Shown here: positions 1 through 12,294 of the stretch, piece after piece
How the letters are laid out: each line of letters starts with the position of its first letter
How positions within the stretch are numbered: the first letter of the stretch is position 1
Source: Vesta saturnalis
Taxonomy: Eukaryota > Arthropoda > Insecta > Coleoptera > Lampyridae
Assembly (NCBI GenBank): GCA_036346205.1
Contig: JARFJB010001987.1
Location: forward strand, 127,001 to 191,000
Direction: 5' to 3'
DNA: 64,000 nt
Program-made: the position numbers and the translations under genes
Notes under the pieces: generated by a model
The model's input: only the letters and a program-made list of their open reading frames with translations
The model's database searches: none
Told to the model about the DNA's origin: nothing

Positions 1-239
1 ACACTTAATTGTTTTTTACATATTTTGGTACATAGTCGCCAAAACATTTTGTAGAAAAAAAGGAGTAAAATGATTTAAATTTAAAGCCCTGTAGTTTATG
101 CACAACACCGAAATAGTTTTTGTCCATCTGTATACCCCTAGACCATCTTTCGATTTCTGGTTTTTCCTTATGTATCCTGATGATACAAGGTACAATAGTT
201 TTTCTAAAATTGAGAGAGGAGAACAGTAAAAGATATTGC

Positions 240-420
240 TCAATGTCTATATTTACGCACCGAATTTTTTGGGGATTGCCTCGATAACACATGAGTGTTC
301 TACCCAAAATCTGTATTGATACACCAATTTCGTTGCAGACATGGAAAAATTGGTTTTCTGGAAATGAAAAGTCCATGTATGTTGACCAATACCTAAGTCG
401 ATATTACTCTGTAGTGTAAA
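240..420. repeat. Diverged repeat block, left part
   Basis: Two degenerate units contain a motif of the form TATTTACRCACCGAATTTT / TATTGATACACCAATTTCG followed by GTTGNGG. The same motif returns at about 1855-2200. The open reading frame on the minus strand across this block looks like repeat-derived sequence rather than a gene, because no family is recognisable and the repeat units shape its residues. The block is probably one half of an older repeat array that was split by the element at 538-1607. Confidence 0.5.
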
Positions 421-537
421 GTATTACGTTAACAATTTTGTGAAGGTCTCTGGTAGAGTGGAAGGTAACGTAAATATTTGTCAAGACAACTTTTATAAAT
501 TGAGGGGTATTATTTGTGTAATAGAAGAAGTAGTATA

Positions 538-1607
538 CAGGGTGAGTCAGAAGGAATGGATCAACACTAAACTGGAGATATCAGATACCAAAATATTATG
601 TCTGAGCTCATCGTGCCTTGTACGAATGTCGCTAATTTAAGAGATGCGCTGTGTGGAAGGTTTAAATTTTATTCTGAGATTCCTCAGTAAGTGAGAAAGT
701 TTTGATAGCATGAATCTGAAAATCAGTAGTGTTGGGTTTTGTAGTGTGAGAATTACGAATTTGAAGCTTATTTTGACTTCGCTCCTAGAGGACGCTAGTT
801 TCACGGTATTATTTCGGTAAATCGAAACAATTTTTTTTTATCTAAGGTTAAAAATCTAAAAATACAAATATAATAATATAAATAAAGTTACTCTTGTGTA
901 GGTCGCCTTTACGTCCACACTTAAACTCCCTGGACTTTTCAGTATGGTCAAGCTTAAATGATGTGATGTATCGTGAAGAAATTAATTCTGTTGAGGAGTT
1001 GCCACAGAAAATACAAGTAGCCGAATGCATTTAAAACTAACAGGGACGTTTTGTTTAATATTCAGAGGCATTTAAGAGAATGTATAGTAAAATGTATTGA
1101 GGTAGGTTGTGGATACTTCCAGCATTTGATTTAACGTTTGTTAGTATTACTAGCATTAATAATTGTTATTTTCATCTTTTGAGAATAGAAAAATCACCAC
1201 AAAATACATTGAAACCTTGCATGTAAATAACACAGAAACCGATCAAGTTAGGCGACCTAAACAAGAGTACCTTTTTTATGTAGAATTGAGCGTTCTCTTA
1301 GATTTTTATTTGAGCATAGCTCAACAGAGAAAGAATTATGCTTTGATTCACCTAAATAATACGCCGCTATGAGCAACATCAAAATAAGCTTCAAATCCGC
1401 AATTCTCATACCACAACACCTAACACTACCAATTGTTAGATTTATGCTATCAAAACTTTCTCAATTATTGAGAAACCTAAGAGTAAAATTTAAACCTTCA
1501 ACACCCTGTATCATAAACCATTCGTATGGTATGATGAGCTCTAACATAATATTTTGGTGTCTAATATCTCCAGCTTAGTGTTGACCCATTCTCTCTAACT
1601 CACCCAG
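538..1607. mobile_element. 1070-bp element with long imperfect terminal inverted repeats
   Basis: Bases 538-785 are the imperfect reverse complement of about 1366-1607. The outer ends read CAGGGTGAGT and, on the other side, ACTCACCCAG. The element is flanked by TATA on both sides (534-537 and 1608-1611), which fits insertion at TA with duplication. The CAGGGTG-type end resembles Tc1/mariner-class elements. The internal 580 bp contain only a 69-codon open frame (1163-1372) with no recognisable domain, so this is most likely non-autonomous. Assignment to Tc1/mariner is inference from the ends alone. Confidence 0.75.
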
Positions 1608-1611
1608 TATA

Positions 1612-1854
1612 AGGTTAAGTAGGACGGTGTTATGGGTTCTCGTGGCTCTTAGCTCTTAATTTAAAAAAATGTACACGTCGAAAGAGGTGTTGTAGTGGCC
1701 TAAGAACCCATAATAATATAGGCGATAATAAGAATAACTAAATGTGAGTTTAAACACAATTATTTTTCTTTAATATACTCTATTAAATAGTCTCCCTAAG
1801 CAACCCAAATATTAACTGTATATGGCGATCCTTACATCATCAATTTCTTGTGCA
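1612..1854. other. Unassigned intergenic stretch
   Basis: AT-rich sequence between the inverted-repeat element and the second repeat block. I see no open frame, splice-site pair or repeat that I can support here. Confidence 0.5.
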
Positions 1855-2200
1855 GTTCTATATTTATACCTTAATTTTGTGGAGGTCTCAACAAAATAGA
1901 TTGATTTGATTGAAATATTGCCCAAAATCTGTGTTTTTACACCGATTACGTTGAGGTTACGGCAAAATTGATTACGACCATGTCCAACAACTATACTCTA
2001 TAATCCATGTGTTTAAAAACTAATACAGTTGCACCAATTTCGTTGGGGACCCAGCAAAATAGATTCTCGCGTTGATTAAGAGATAAATCTCGTGGGCCAT
2101 CTGTATTGGTCAACATTTGGATCGAATATTGCCCAAAACCTATATTTATCCACCAAAATCGACTGATTCGATAACTAATAAATAAGTTCTGTGACACACG
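1855..2200. repeat. Diverged repeat block, right part
   Basis: At least four degenerate units occur here, at about 1856, 1926, 2022 and 2141. Each contains a variant of TTTACACCGATTACGTTGAGG or TTGCACCAATTTCGTTGGGG and often the phrase TTGCCCAAAATCTGTG upstream. The spacing is irregular (roughly 65-120 bp), so it is a decayed array rather than a clean satellite. It matches the block at 240-420. Confidence 0.5.
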
Positions 2201-2454
2201 AGCGTTGGCTAGATTTTAAATCTATATTGACACACCACCCAATTAACTCCTAAATATGTTTTCGAAGTAGTAATTTATATAACTATGTAAAGAACCAATT
2301 TGAAAAAAAATAGCTGCCATCTTAAACAATGTTTGTTTCCAAAGCAACTAGATGTTATGTAATTTTTATTCCTTTTTAAGATTATTGGACATACGTTATA
2401 ATAACATTTTACTTCTAAGACATAGGGAATCAGCATTGTTAACAAATACATTTT

Positions 2455-2480
2455 ACTGTTTCAGGCCCCTCTAATCAACA
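2455..2480 (+). promoter_or_regulatory. Splice acceptor in the 5' UTR of the aminopeptidase
   Basis: A pyrimidine-rich tract ending in TTTCAG at 2464 stands 16 bases before the start codon at 2481. This suggests that the start codon lies in the second transcribed exon and that an untranslated first exon and the promoter are further upstream. The upstream exon itself cannot be identified from sequence. Confidence 0.5.
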
Positions 2481-5400
2481 ATGACCCATCTACAATTATT
2501 GTTTTATCTTCTTGTGGTTCCCCAATTGGTAACATCCGGAGGTAACACAGAAAATGGACAATATCGTTTAAAAGGAAATTTGATTCCATTAAATTATGAT
2601 ATCGAATTAACCCTACAGAATGATTTTGGAACCACTGGAAAATTCTTTGGAAATGTTAATATACACTTTAACGCTATCGCAATAACAAATGAAATTAAAT
2701 TACATTCAAAAAATTTGACATTCGCATCTAACGCCATCCAAATTTCACGTAAAGTTCCTGGATCACCCGTAACTATTACAGACGTCTCTTTTAACTCAAC
2801 TTTAGAATTTGTCACAATCTCAATTCAACATGAATTTTCGCTTAACAGTACTTACACTTTGACTGTTACCAAATTTGAAGGAGTTTTAGGTATAGATGTG
2901 GAGGGATTTTACAGAAAGTCTTATAGAAATGTGTTTGGACAGTTAGAGTGAGCAAAGCGCAACTAAGATTTTGACTATTATTGACAATTTTTGTTAAAGA
3001 TGGGTTGCACTTACACATTTACAAGCAACGAATGCACGTAAAGTTTTTCCTTGTTTCGATGAGCCACAGTATAAAGCAAAATTTGATATTCGAATTAATC
3101 ATCCACATGATTATCATGCCGTGAGTAACGGCGAAGTGGCAAGCGTCCAGTAAGTTCTATCAAACAAAATGTTCGACGTGGTTTAACAAAATTTTATTTT
3201 CAGGCGAGCGGGAAAACTGACAAAAACCATTTTTCGAACAACACCCATCATGTCGTCGTACTTAGTTGCATTCGCTGTTACGAAGTTTGCTGGTATGACC
3301 ATCGCAGCAGACAACATCAAATATACAGTCTGGTCTTCACTTGAAACAATTCGTGATGGCCACTATGCGTTAAGTATAAGTCCACAATTACTTAAAGTAA
3401 TGAATATCTACACTAAAATTCCATATTCAATTTCTGGATTATCAAAACTTGACCAACTTTCAATACCAAATTATTCAGCAGGTGGTATGGAAAACTGGGG
3501 ATTGGTTGTTTACGGGTAGGTTCTTGTTGATAGTGACTAAATGTCTAGATGAATATTTTTAGGGACACTTCAATATTGTGGGATCCTTACGAATACAGCA
3601 GTCGTGATAAGCTAACGGTGGGAATACTCGTTGCACACGAACTATCTCACATGTGGTTTGGTAATTTAGTTACAACAAAATGGTGGTCTACAACCTGGCT
3701 TAATGAAGGTTTTGCTACTTTTTTTTCCTACGTTACACTTGCTAAGGTATAATTTGCTTATTATTAAACAATGACACATTGGGTCCTTCAGATTGAAAAA
3801 GACTGGGAATTGGATCTACAATTTATTGTTGAAGAACTCCAACCTGTTCTAGTAACTGATGCTTTTGAAAAATCTAAACCACTCACAAATCCTAATGTAT
3901 TCACAGTCGGCGATATTTCAGAGATTTTTAATTCAATTTCCTACAGTAAAGGTGCTAGTATCGTACGCATGATGCTTTTATTTTTAGGGAAAAGTAGCTT
4001 TTATGAGGGATTAAGTGCATACCTCAATTCTCGGTAAGATGTACCTGTACATAGGGTTGCCCAAAAATAGCAGGTAAAACATGAAAATGTATGCCTCGCT
4101 TCATATTTTACCGCTTCTTTGTCACCATTCGCAAACTTCCTCCTTTCTGTATGAAAAAATGGGCTGTCAATAAACCTTCTGAAAGTTCTATATTTAGCTG
4201 TTGAAAGGGAACATGCTTACCTTAGGCGTTTTCCCTATTTTTGGGACACCCAGTATTTCGAAACCATAAAGCTTATTCTATTTCAGGAAGTTTAGCACCA
4301 GTGAACCTGAAGATTTATTTAGTAAACTTCAAGAGAAAGTGGATAATAATAATAATTTACCGGACAGCATATCAGTTATTATGAATTCTTGGACAGTGAA
4401 ACATGGATACCCACTAATCACTGTAACTATACTGGATAACAATTTAATCTTAACACAGGTTTGATTTTAACACTAACTTTTAAGCTGTGCTAATTTGAAA
4501 ATTGTTAGTCACAATTTTTCTCCAATTCTACGCCACCAACTCGATGGTACATACCTGTTTCGTACACTACTTCAAGCGAGAAGCAGTTTAATTCTATTAC
4601 AATTAGGAAGTGGATGTTACCAAATGAATCAGAAACTGTTTTGTCAAACGTGTGTAATTCACAAACTGATTGGGTTCTTCTTAATGTTGGGCTATCAGGT
4701 AAGACGTTTCATGCATATTCTGATTCTGTTTTTGCTTTGAGACACTTGTGTAGAAGTCACCGAGCTCAGATAATATTAATCTGTGCAATACTGGCCACTT
4801 TAAATTAATATTCATTGTTGTGCCCACTTTTCCGCTGAAACGCCCTCTTCTTTAGACTATTAATTATATAATTAATTGGTGCAAGTTCGGATCTAAATAA
4901 AATATAAACACAAATTTAATTCAAAATAACAAAAGGAAAAACATCACACTCCTGTATAAAAAAAATAGAAGCGGACGGAGCCACGTCGGGACGACAGAGA
5001 GGTCACTCTTCGGCATCTCCCAGCATGTAGCTATTAGCGGAGGGAAAATTTATTAATAAAATGAATAATGCAATAAATAATTATTTGGTAAAAAATGCGA
5101 CCAAAGGACGTTAATTTACAAACTCTTAAAATTTCCTAGATACGGCTCTGACAGGTAGCAATTCTAACGGGGCTGCTTAAAGCGGTTTAAGCTTATCTCT
5201 TGAAATGCTTAAAATGAATATTTCTATCAATGTTAAGCGCTTATATACAAAAAGTTATAAATTTTATAAACATTTCTTTAGGTCAATCTTTACTTTCAAA
5301 GTTTGAGATAATTGAGATAATTAGTTTAGGATAATTACTTGAATAGGGATAGCTCTATAACGTAGTTACGCAAAATAAACAAGGTTAATTAATGACGTAA

Positions 5401-8400
5401 TTTATTCAAAATATGGAGAATAAGAAAATCAAAATATATGAGCTCCGTGTTACTCGAATCCAACTGATTTCACGCTGTGCATGTTTATATCACTTTCACT
5501 TCGGCTGATTTCCCTTTTTCCGTTTTCTCGGTGTTACTTGCTGTTCTGTTTGTTTTCGGCGCCGCTCGTGTAGCTGACTCTTGCGATGTTTGGCGAATAT
5601 TAACTTCCCATATTAAGCGATATTTGAGAATCCTTTCTTGTGTATACTTTGTCACCATGTCATATGTTCGACAAGGGATAGCGTATACTCCTTGCTGCTC
5701 CAAAATAATTTTGCTTCTCGGAGGTGGAAGCACTGAAAATATTTTCTAGTTCGTGTTGAACGTTGTCTGTATACACAGTTTGCTGAACATTTTCGAAATC
5801 CTGTCTGTTGTTCTTTTTACATACAGAAGCGTGATCCATTTTGTAGTAGTGCAGTTGTTAATGTTGCCATTCTGTTCTTTTTGCGAGTATCGTTGATCTC
5901 GTCACCAGTGTTTTGTAACTGAATGCAGCTGTACAGGAGGATCGTGAGACTTGGCTATTGCTGTGGGTAGCATTCATGTACACTGCGTGGCGATAGTGTT
6001 CACCCTTCTTCTATATGAGCATGTCCAGGAATGGCAGCTTATTGTCACCCTTCATTTCCAAGATAAACTTAATTTTGTTCTAGGCGCTGTTTAGATGTTC
6101 CAAGGACTTGTCGAACGTGTGGCCATATAACAAATATCTCAACCATACCTTCGGTTTGAGACTGGCCGTATTTATAATTTCCGTTTCCACGTGGCACATG
6201 AACAAGTTAGTTACCGTTGATGGTAGTAGTGATCCCATTCGTGCTTCGTCGATCTGTTTGTACCGTTGTACCTCGTAGATGAAATACGTGTTCCTCAGAC
6301 AATGTTCTGATAGTGTCACGATGTCTTTAGGTATTCGGTGTTTCCAGCGACCCGTTGATCCGGATGGTTGTAAATAGTAACGCGACGTAAAAGTGCACCT
6401 GTAGGGGTTCTGGTTTACTGGATTCTCCTTCAGAATTTCGATGAGGTGGTTGGAGTTGTTTACGTAGATTCCGATTATTCTGCATACAGTTGTAGCTGAT
6501 GCGTCAGATACTTTGCTAGTGCAAAGAACTCCAAGGACCTCATCTAGATATTACAGGAGAAGACAATAAACCAGAAATACCTACTGGTAAGCGTTGACGT
6601 CATGTCACTATATCCGAATAAACCGATTAACGAGTCCCTAAGTAAAAAAACCGAATACCGAAAGAAGGTAACGAAACATTGCCTGCGGAACACGTATTTC
6701 ATCTAGGAGGGATAACGGTACAAACACGTTGATGGGGCACCAATGAGATCACCACTATCACTAGAGATATCCAACTTATTCATGTGTCGCATGGAAACGG
6801 AAATTATGAACACCGCGACTCTCAAACTGAAATTGAGAGCTGGCGAACCCTCCGTTATATGCTCACACGTTGGACACAAGGGAAATGAAAAAAATAAGGC
6901 AAAAAAGTGTACGAGGACGAAGAAGTAATAAAAGAGGAAGTAATTGAAGCAATAAAGAAAGCGGCAGGAGAAGACGGGATACAAGGAGACGAGTGGATGT
7001 ATGGAGGAAAAAGGTAACAAAAAGGCACTAATAATAAATAAAATATGGAGAAGAGGAGGTTTACCGGAGAGATGGAGGAACCGATTAATATGCCCAGTAT
7101 ACAAAAAAGGGGACAAAAAACAAGTGGGAAATTACAAAGGGGTTACATTGTTAAACACGGCCTACAAAATATACGCGACATATACGTAAGGAAGGCTAAA
7201 GAGGCAAACAGAGGAAAAGAAATTGTTACCAGAGGGACAGGCAGGATTCAGGACAGGAGGAAGAGCGATAGGTAATATACATATTAAGACATATGGGAAA
7301 CAAGGAACTGGAAAAGAGAAGGGGGAAAATAGCGCAGGTATTCGTAGACCTAGTAGCGGCATTTAATAGGGTGAATAGATAAACGCTGTGGGAATACTTG
7401 AGAAAAAAAGATAAATGAAAAGCTGATAGGAAGGATGGAAGAAACTTATGAAGAAACGAGGAGCAGTGTAAGCGTGAATGGGGTAACTGAGCGAGGAATT
7501 TGTAACAAGGAAGGGGCTGAGGCAAATATGTCCATAGAGCCCGAGGTTGTTCTCGGTATACACAGGGGGAACCAAGTGGGAGGGTTGATGGTGGGAAACA
7601 TGAAAGTGTGTACGCTTCCATACGCAGATCATATTGTGCTAGTAGCCAAGAAAGAAAAAAAAATAAGGAGATAGTGAGGACGATGGACAGAGACTTGAAA
7701 AGGAAAGAACTGGAAGTAAACGTAACCGAAACGAAGGTAATGGTGTTTAGAAAGGCGAGAGGAACAAGGAAAAACGAGGAGTGGAAATGAAGGGAGGAGG
7801 AAGTATAGCAGGTAAAGGAATTCACATACACGATGAGACAATGTAACAAAGATGGAAAAGGAAAGAGTGAGAAAAGGAGAGAAATTAATAGGGCAAGTAT
7901 GGAGCTTGGGAGAAAGATTGTATTGGGGTGGATTTAGGAAACCTCTATTCGACAAACTAATAAAAAGTGTGGTGTTGTATGGGGCGGAAGTGTGGGGGTG
8001 GAAGGAGCATAAAAAGGTGGAGGGGCGCCATGGAAAATATTAAAAGTGGGTATTTGACTGGAAAGAGAAACACCGGGGTATATTATCGGAGAGGAAGTAC
8101 AAGAAGGAAAAATAAGGGTATAAGCGGGAAGCAAATCAATAAAATACTAGGAGGAAATGAGAGAAAGAATGGGGTGTAAGTTATTAAAAGAATATTGGAA
8201 AGAAATAAAAGAGAGAGCAAAATATGGTCAAGGAAGTAGAAAAGAATACTATGAAAAAAACGGGTACGCGAAGGAAAAAGTGGAGAGATTAAGGAGAGAA
8301 GGAGCGAAAGTGAGAGTGGACATAATAAGAACGGAGACGTATGTACCAAGAACAAGAAAGGTGAACAGAAATAAATGTATCAAAAGATAATTATAAGAAA

Positions 8401-11400
8401 ATTAAGGGAAAAGGGATACCAGAGTATTTGAAAGGAGAAAAAAAGAAAGAAACGAATAAAAATATAGCAAGGTTTAGATGCGGAAACGAAGAGCGAAGAA
8501 AGAAACTATAGGTTATGCGGGGAAGATATAGAAACTATGAAACATATGATGAAATAATACAGGGAGTTAAGGTAAGATGACAGGACGCTGGAAGAAATAC
8601 TGTAGCAGTAAGTGGATGGACGAAATATGGAAAAGAAGAAAACAGATAATAGGAGACGATGGAAGAAGATAGTTACTAGCAGATCAAATTGTAAATATGC
8701 AGATATGTAATAACACAATACGAATAATTTCCGACATGTAAAAATGAGAAAGTAAAGTTTGTAAATAAGTAAAAAAAGTTCATGAAACATCAGTGCCCAC
8801 AACAAAATCAAGTTGATATACAAGACGAAGAATGGGTACCTTGGTAGCTTGCAAACTCAACTTATAAAAAAGAAAATATGGCAACAGTAACAATGGCACT
8901 ACTCCAAAATGAAATTACTATGAGAAAGGCCCGAAATGCCTCAAGACTAGGAAAACCGAGACCCACAGAGGAGGAAGAACCACCACTAGTCAAGACCACG
9001 CTTCCGCATCTGCAAGACAATGTTGCGAAAATCTTCAGCAAATACAGCATGTTGACAACGTCCAACACGGCCAGATAAATATATTCAGTTCCCGTCCTAG
9101 GTTTAGCAGTGCTAGAGAAAATCCCGTGAACGTATGAACTACGGTATTAATGGAAAAGGCAGTTTCCTCTAGGAGTTAGCCTAGAGGAGTACGGATGTAC
9201 TAGCTTACTTGTTCTTTGAGTGCTTGCAGAATTGGTTTACTGGTGGCTTGACGGTGCCACTGCCGTTCTATTCGCTTGTTCAATCTACTCTGAAACACGA
9301 GCATAAATTTGTATCTTTTCTTTGTGCGCCGCAGTAAGCCGATAAGATCGATGCTGACACTGTGCAATGGGTGAGCGGGCTCCAAAATATACATCTATCA
9401 GAAAGTTTTCTGAGTTGGGCTTTTGTAAGCATCTTTACAAGATTTTATATATTTTGTTACCGCTTGCCTTATCCTTGGGCGGCAGTGATTCCGGTATGTT
9501 GTGTAGGGTCTTGGCGAGACCCACGTGTACGGCGACAGGTCAATCGTGATATTTTTTCAGTACGTCCTAGCGATCAGGTGTTGGTATACTTAGATTCCAT
9601 TGTGAATGGCAACCCATATCCGTCTCCTATGAGACGTAGGGAAAAATTGATAAACACCTCCTCCGTCTACTTTATAACGAAGTTATAAAGTTCCTGCTGT
9701 TTGCTGAATAAGATTTGAATACTACGGATAGTTCGGCTTTCTCCGGCTATAAAGGGGATAAATGTCGTCAGATCGAGACAAAGCATGTGCTACTTGATTT
9801 AGTACGCCTTTTAGGTACTCTATGTGGAAACCTAATTGCCCCATGAACCACCACTCTAGTCGTGAGGTAGGTTTCTCTAGTGCGATATATTAGACTGGCA
9901 GTACGACGTCTAGCAGCATGAGCAGCGTTTGTTACACATGAGTGACACCATCCCAATGCCTGAGTACGTGAAATACATTTTTAGATGAAGTCAAAAAATT
10001 TCGGTTTCCGCACATACAGATTTAATAATACGTTGTACAACGAAGTTCGGTACATCACCCGACGCCTTGATTAACACAACTGTCATTGTTTATACAAGCA
10101 AAAGATGTCTCTGGTATCCCGAGACTACTTAGATGTCTTGGTTATTACGAAGCAAACGTGATGGTAGCTGCTTACTAAGGGAGCAAAATCTAAAGAATCC
10201 CGATGAAGTCTGTATTGACCTCGTTCAAGCACAATCACAAATACACTTTAAAAACGTATCTTATTAACTAGTATTGAGAGATTTTGATTTCAATAAATTA
10301 CCAATTACAAAATATTATTCTGCTATTTCTGCAAGATGGGACGACTATTTGTTTTGCAACAATGCGCGTGTATTAATTCAAGAATGACTATCCCCATAAT
10401 TCTTTTCTTAAATAATTGCTACTTCCCCATCGTGGTTACTTTTGAATTGACCAATAGGAAATTTAAAATATGTAAAATGGCCTTCTATGTTTAATTTCAC
10501 GAACATCTTGGGAAGTCCCGTGGTTCCTGTACTGAATCTCTATGCAATAAATGGTTACAAATCCATAAATCTAACTTAAAATTAAAATTTAATTTGATTT
10601 GAGCGTTCCCAAAGGAGTTTGGTGTAATGTAATATAATATATTTAATGCATAATTATTCATTAGGGTTTACTAAGGTTATCCGTCACCTTTTGAGGGTTG
10701 TTTACAAGGGTTATGGAGGGAAAAAATTAAATATTCTTGGACCAAAATGTTCTTAGTTTTAAACCCATAAAGAAAGTTTATGCATTTGTCAAAAAAACTT
10801 TCTTCTATTCCTTCTACTACACTTATTTCCACCTTGATGTTGCAATGCCTTATGTATACTACACGCTCAAAGCTTTGTATTAATTTAAACTTACTTTGAA
10901 ATATCAAATCTAATAAACTGATTTTGTAGCATTTGTCAGAGTTAACTATGACGATTCACTTTGGAATAGACTTCAGCAGGCTCTAAAGAAAACAGATTTT
11001 GACGGTATTACACCTATCAATAGAGCCTTAATTGTAGATGATGCATTGAATTTGGCTCGTGCTGATATCTTGCCTTACGAGAAAGCCTTTAGTATAATAT
11101 CATTTCTCGAAAAGGACTGCGAATATTATCCATGGAACTCAGCATTTAAGAGTTTTGATTATTTAAGGCGCCGAATTAATCAAAAGTCTACACTAGGACA
11201 CATACTAAACGTATATGCAAATATCACTAGCCTTTTATTTTCTAATAAAGTTTAATATTAAAGAAATACATACAGCGTATGATGTCATCTGTATATAAAA
11301 GCGTGAGCTTTGTAAGTAATCGGGTGAGTCACGTACAAAATTTAAAAAAAGCTCTCATCTTATGGTGGGCTTGTAAATTGGCTGTCGTTGATTGTATCTC

Positions 11401-12229
11401 CCAAGCACATAAACTTTTTAATAATTATAAAAATAATAACATAACGTACGTATATTGAATTTAAACAACGCACCTTGCATAAGTATTTTTGCAGAATTGA
11501 TCCAAATATCCGTGGTTTGATTTACTGTACTGTTGTAAGAAATACTGAAAAGATGGATAATTGGGAGTATTTATGGAGAAAGTTAGAAACTAACACTCGA
11601 TCATCTGAAACATCCAATTTAATATCATCATTAGGTTGCACTAAAAACAAAGAATACTTAGTAAGGTAAGGGAAAATAGAAAATAAACAAAAATGTTTAC
11701 ACAGAGAGTAGGTATCTGGACGGGTCCATTAACGATAATTCTACCATAAGCAGACCAGATCGTCAAGCTGTGTTCAGTGCAGTAATATCTGGAAATCCTG
11801 AGGGAGTAAGCGTAGGTCTTAAATTTTTGTGCGACCATTTTCAAAAAATATTGACCAGGTGATTTGTTGAGTGGTAGGTATTAAATTTTGAATAAATATC
11901 TTATTTTAGTTATGAAGGAACTGAAGCTTTAGTTTCTGTGATTGCTGATCTCGCGGATCGATTAACATTAAAGAGTGACATTGTACAGGTAAATACAGTA
12001 TTAAATGTAACAATAAATTCAGGTAAATTTATTGCAGCTAAAGTCACTCATAGCAAGTAACCTAGATAAATTAAAAGATGTGTCAACTGAAGTTGATTCT
12101 TTTATTGAGAATGCGGAAAAGGATTTGAAATGGGTTAACCAACATGAAAAAGAATTATTGCAATATCTTGAAGATCTAGTTTCAGATGATTATGGTCGAG
12201 GTAAGGGAGCAACAATAAAAAAAGGTTAA
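2481..12229 (+). CDS. M1-family zinc aminopeptidase (aminopeptidase N-like), 13 coding exons
   Basis: This enzyme should release N-terminal residues from peptides outside the cell. Exons by GT-AG borders and phase: 2481-2947, 3000-3149, 3204-3515, 3563-3746, 3792-4033, 4287-4458, 4509-4698, 10930-11210, 11264-11445, 11495-11665, 11712-11858, 11910-11988, 12038-12229. They total 2769 nt, giving 922 residues and a stop, a normal M1 length, with every junction in phase. Residues 1-19 form a signal peptide. GGMEN (299-303) is the exopeptidase motif with Gly for the usual Ala. HELSH (335-339) and Glu358 bind zinc, and Tyr422 in ISYSKGA is the catalytic tyrosine. WYIPVSY, the GLIYCT segment and the WVNQHEKE tail belong to the C-terminal helical domain. 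There is no hydrophobic GPI-type tail, so the product as read would be secreted; a donor-like site at 12201 leaves an alternative end open. Intron 7 is 6231 bp and packed with retroelement remains. Confidence 0.95.
4050..4253. mobile_element. 204-bp MITE in aminopeptidase intron 5
   Basis: The ends are inverted repeats: the left end has GGGTTGCCCAAAAATAG and the right end reads CTATTTTTGGGACACCC. TA dinucleotides flank both sides (4048-4049 and 4254-4255), as expected for a Tc1/mariner-type miniature element. There is no coding capacity. It accounts for this intron being about 250 bp when its small neighbours are about 50 bp. Confidence 0.7.
4699..5484. other. Start of intron 7, no recognisable content
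   Basis: This is the first part of the 6.2-kb intron. The donor GTAAGA follows the codon for Ser in GLS. The rest is AT-rich with no domain, clear inverted repeat or open frame that I can support. Confidence 0.6.
5485..6420 (-). pseudogene. Penelope-like element relic: reverse transcriptase plus GIY-YIG-like end
   Basis: On the minus strand the translation shows HCLRNTYFIYE, YKQIDEARMGSLLPS and TNLFM (about 6310-6180), then LKPKVWLRY and a KFLEHLNS-like segment. Further on come IKFILEMKGDNKLPFLDML and, at about 5685-5620, GVYAIPC with the spacing of a GIY-YIG endonuclease. This order (RT, then GIY-YIG) is typical of Penelope-like elements. Several frameshifts and stops are present and the usual catalytic RT aspartates are lost, so it is dead. 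It lies inside aminopeptidase intron 7. Confidence 0.75.
6490..6880 (+). pseudogene. Second Penelope-like RT fragment, opposite orientation
   Basis: On the plus strand the segments LVSVDVMSLYPNKP, HCLRNTYFI, DGAPMRSPLSLEISNLFM and METEIMNTATLK match the same family as the minus-strand copy at 5485-6420. The two copies are arranged tail to tail within the intron. The fragment carries frame breaks and stops where a non-LTR element begins at about 6881. It may continue beyond that element at about 8860. Confidence 0.7.
6881..8777 (+). pseudogene. Decayed non-LTR retrotransposon (LINE) reverse transcriptase
   Basis: Plus-strand segments spell a non-LTR RT in order: LPERWRNRLICPVYKKGDKK (about 7055), NYKGVTLLNTAYKIYA, FVDLVAAFNRVNR (about 7340), ETYEETRSSVSVNG, and a degenerate catalytic box YADH in place of YADD (about 7620). 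Then come LEVNVTETKVMVFRKARG and a C-terminal region with IARFRCGNE (about 8470). Many frameshifts and stops divide it. A short A-run at about 8766-8777 may be the 3' tail. It is nested in the intron, apparently inside the plus-strand Penelope fragment. Confidence 0.8.
8860..9110 (+). pseudogene. Possible continuation of the Penelope-like fragment
   Basis: The open frame 8878-9078 contains LPHLQDNVAKIFSKYSMLT, which resembles the segment between RT and endonuclease in Penelope-like elements (the family shows LPY...I...L..Y.I.T at this place). The position directly after the LINE 3' end fits an interrupted plus-strand copy. The match is short and other explanations are possible. Confidence 0.35.
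9200..9620 (-). pseudogene. LTR-retrotransposon integrase fragment
   Basis: On the minus strand YHD-PVAVHVGLAKTL (about 9555-9505) matches the zinc-binding part of a Gypsy-type integrase. ILEPAHPLHSVSIDLIGLL and KKRYKFMLVFQSR (about 9390-9290) match the start of the catalytic core, and the expected first aspartate is visible in SIDLIG. ATSKPILQALKEQ follows. Frame breaks and the missing rest of the element show that this is a remnant. It is separate from the large Gypsy element at 15.8-43.7 kb. Confidence 0.7.
9960..10929. other. End of intron 7, no recognisable content
   Basis: AT-rich intron sequence leading to the acceptor TTTTGTAG at 10929. The short minus-strand frames here show no family signature. 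Confidence 0.6.
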
Positions 12230-12294
12230 GTAGATTAAGTTAAAGTTTTATTATTTAATGCGTGAATTAGAATTAGAACCGCCATCTTGGATTT

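Noticed and set aside
5..376. 123-codon open frame on the minus strand at the window edge
   Set aside because: It overlaps a degenerate repeat block, shows no family signature and has no splice or start context; treated as repeat-derived.
6703..7849. Long minus-strand frames opposite the LINE relic
   Set aside because: They are antisense shadows of the A- and G-rich plus-strand reverse transcriptase and are made of low-complexity S, F, L and P residues.
9768..9956. RNase H-like piece of the intronic LTR element
   Set aside because: A faint resemblance on the minus strand, but no catalytic residues could be placed, so it is not reported as a feature.
11475..11669. Independent small gene starting MHKYFCRIDPN
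   Set aside because: The segment from 11495 is aminopeptidase exon 10 in phase with its neighbours; the apparent start lies in the preceding intron.
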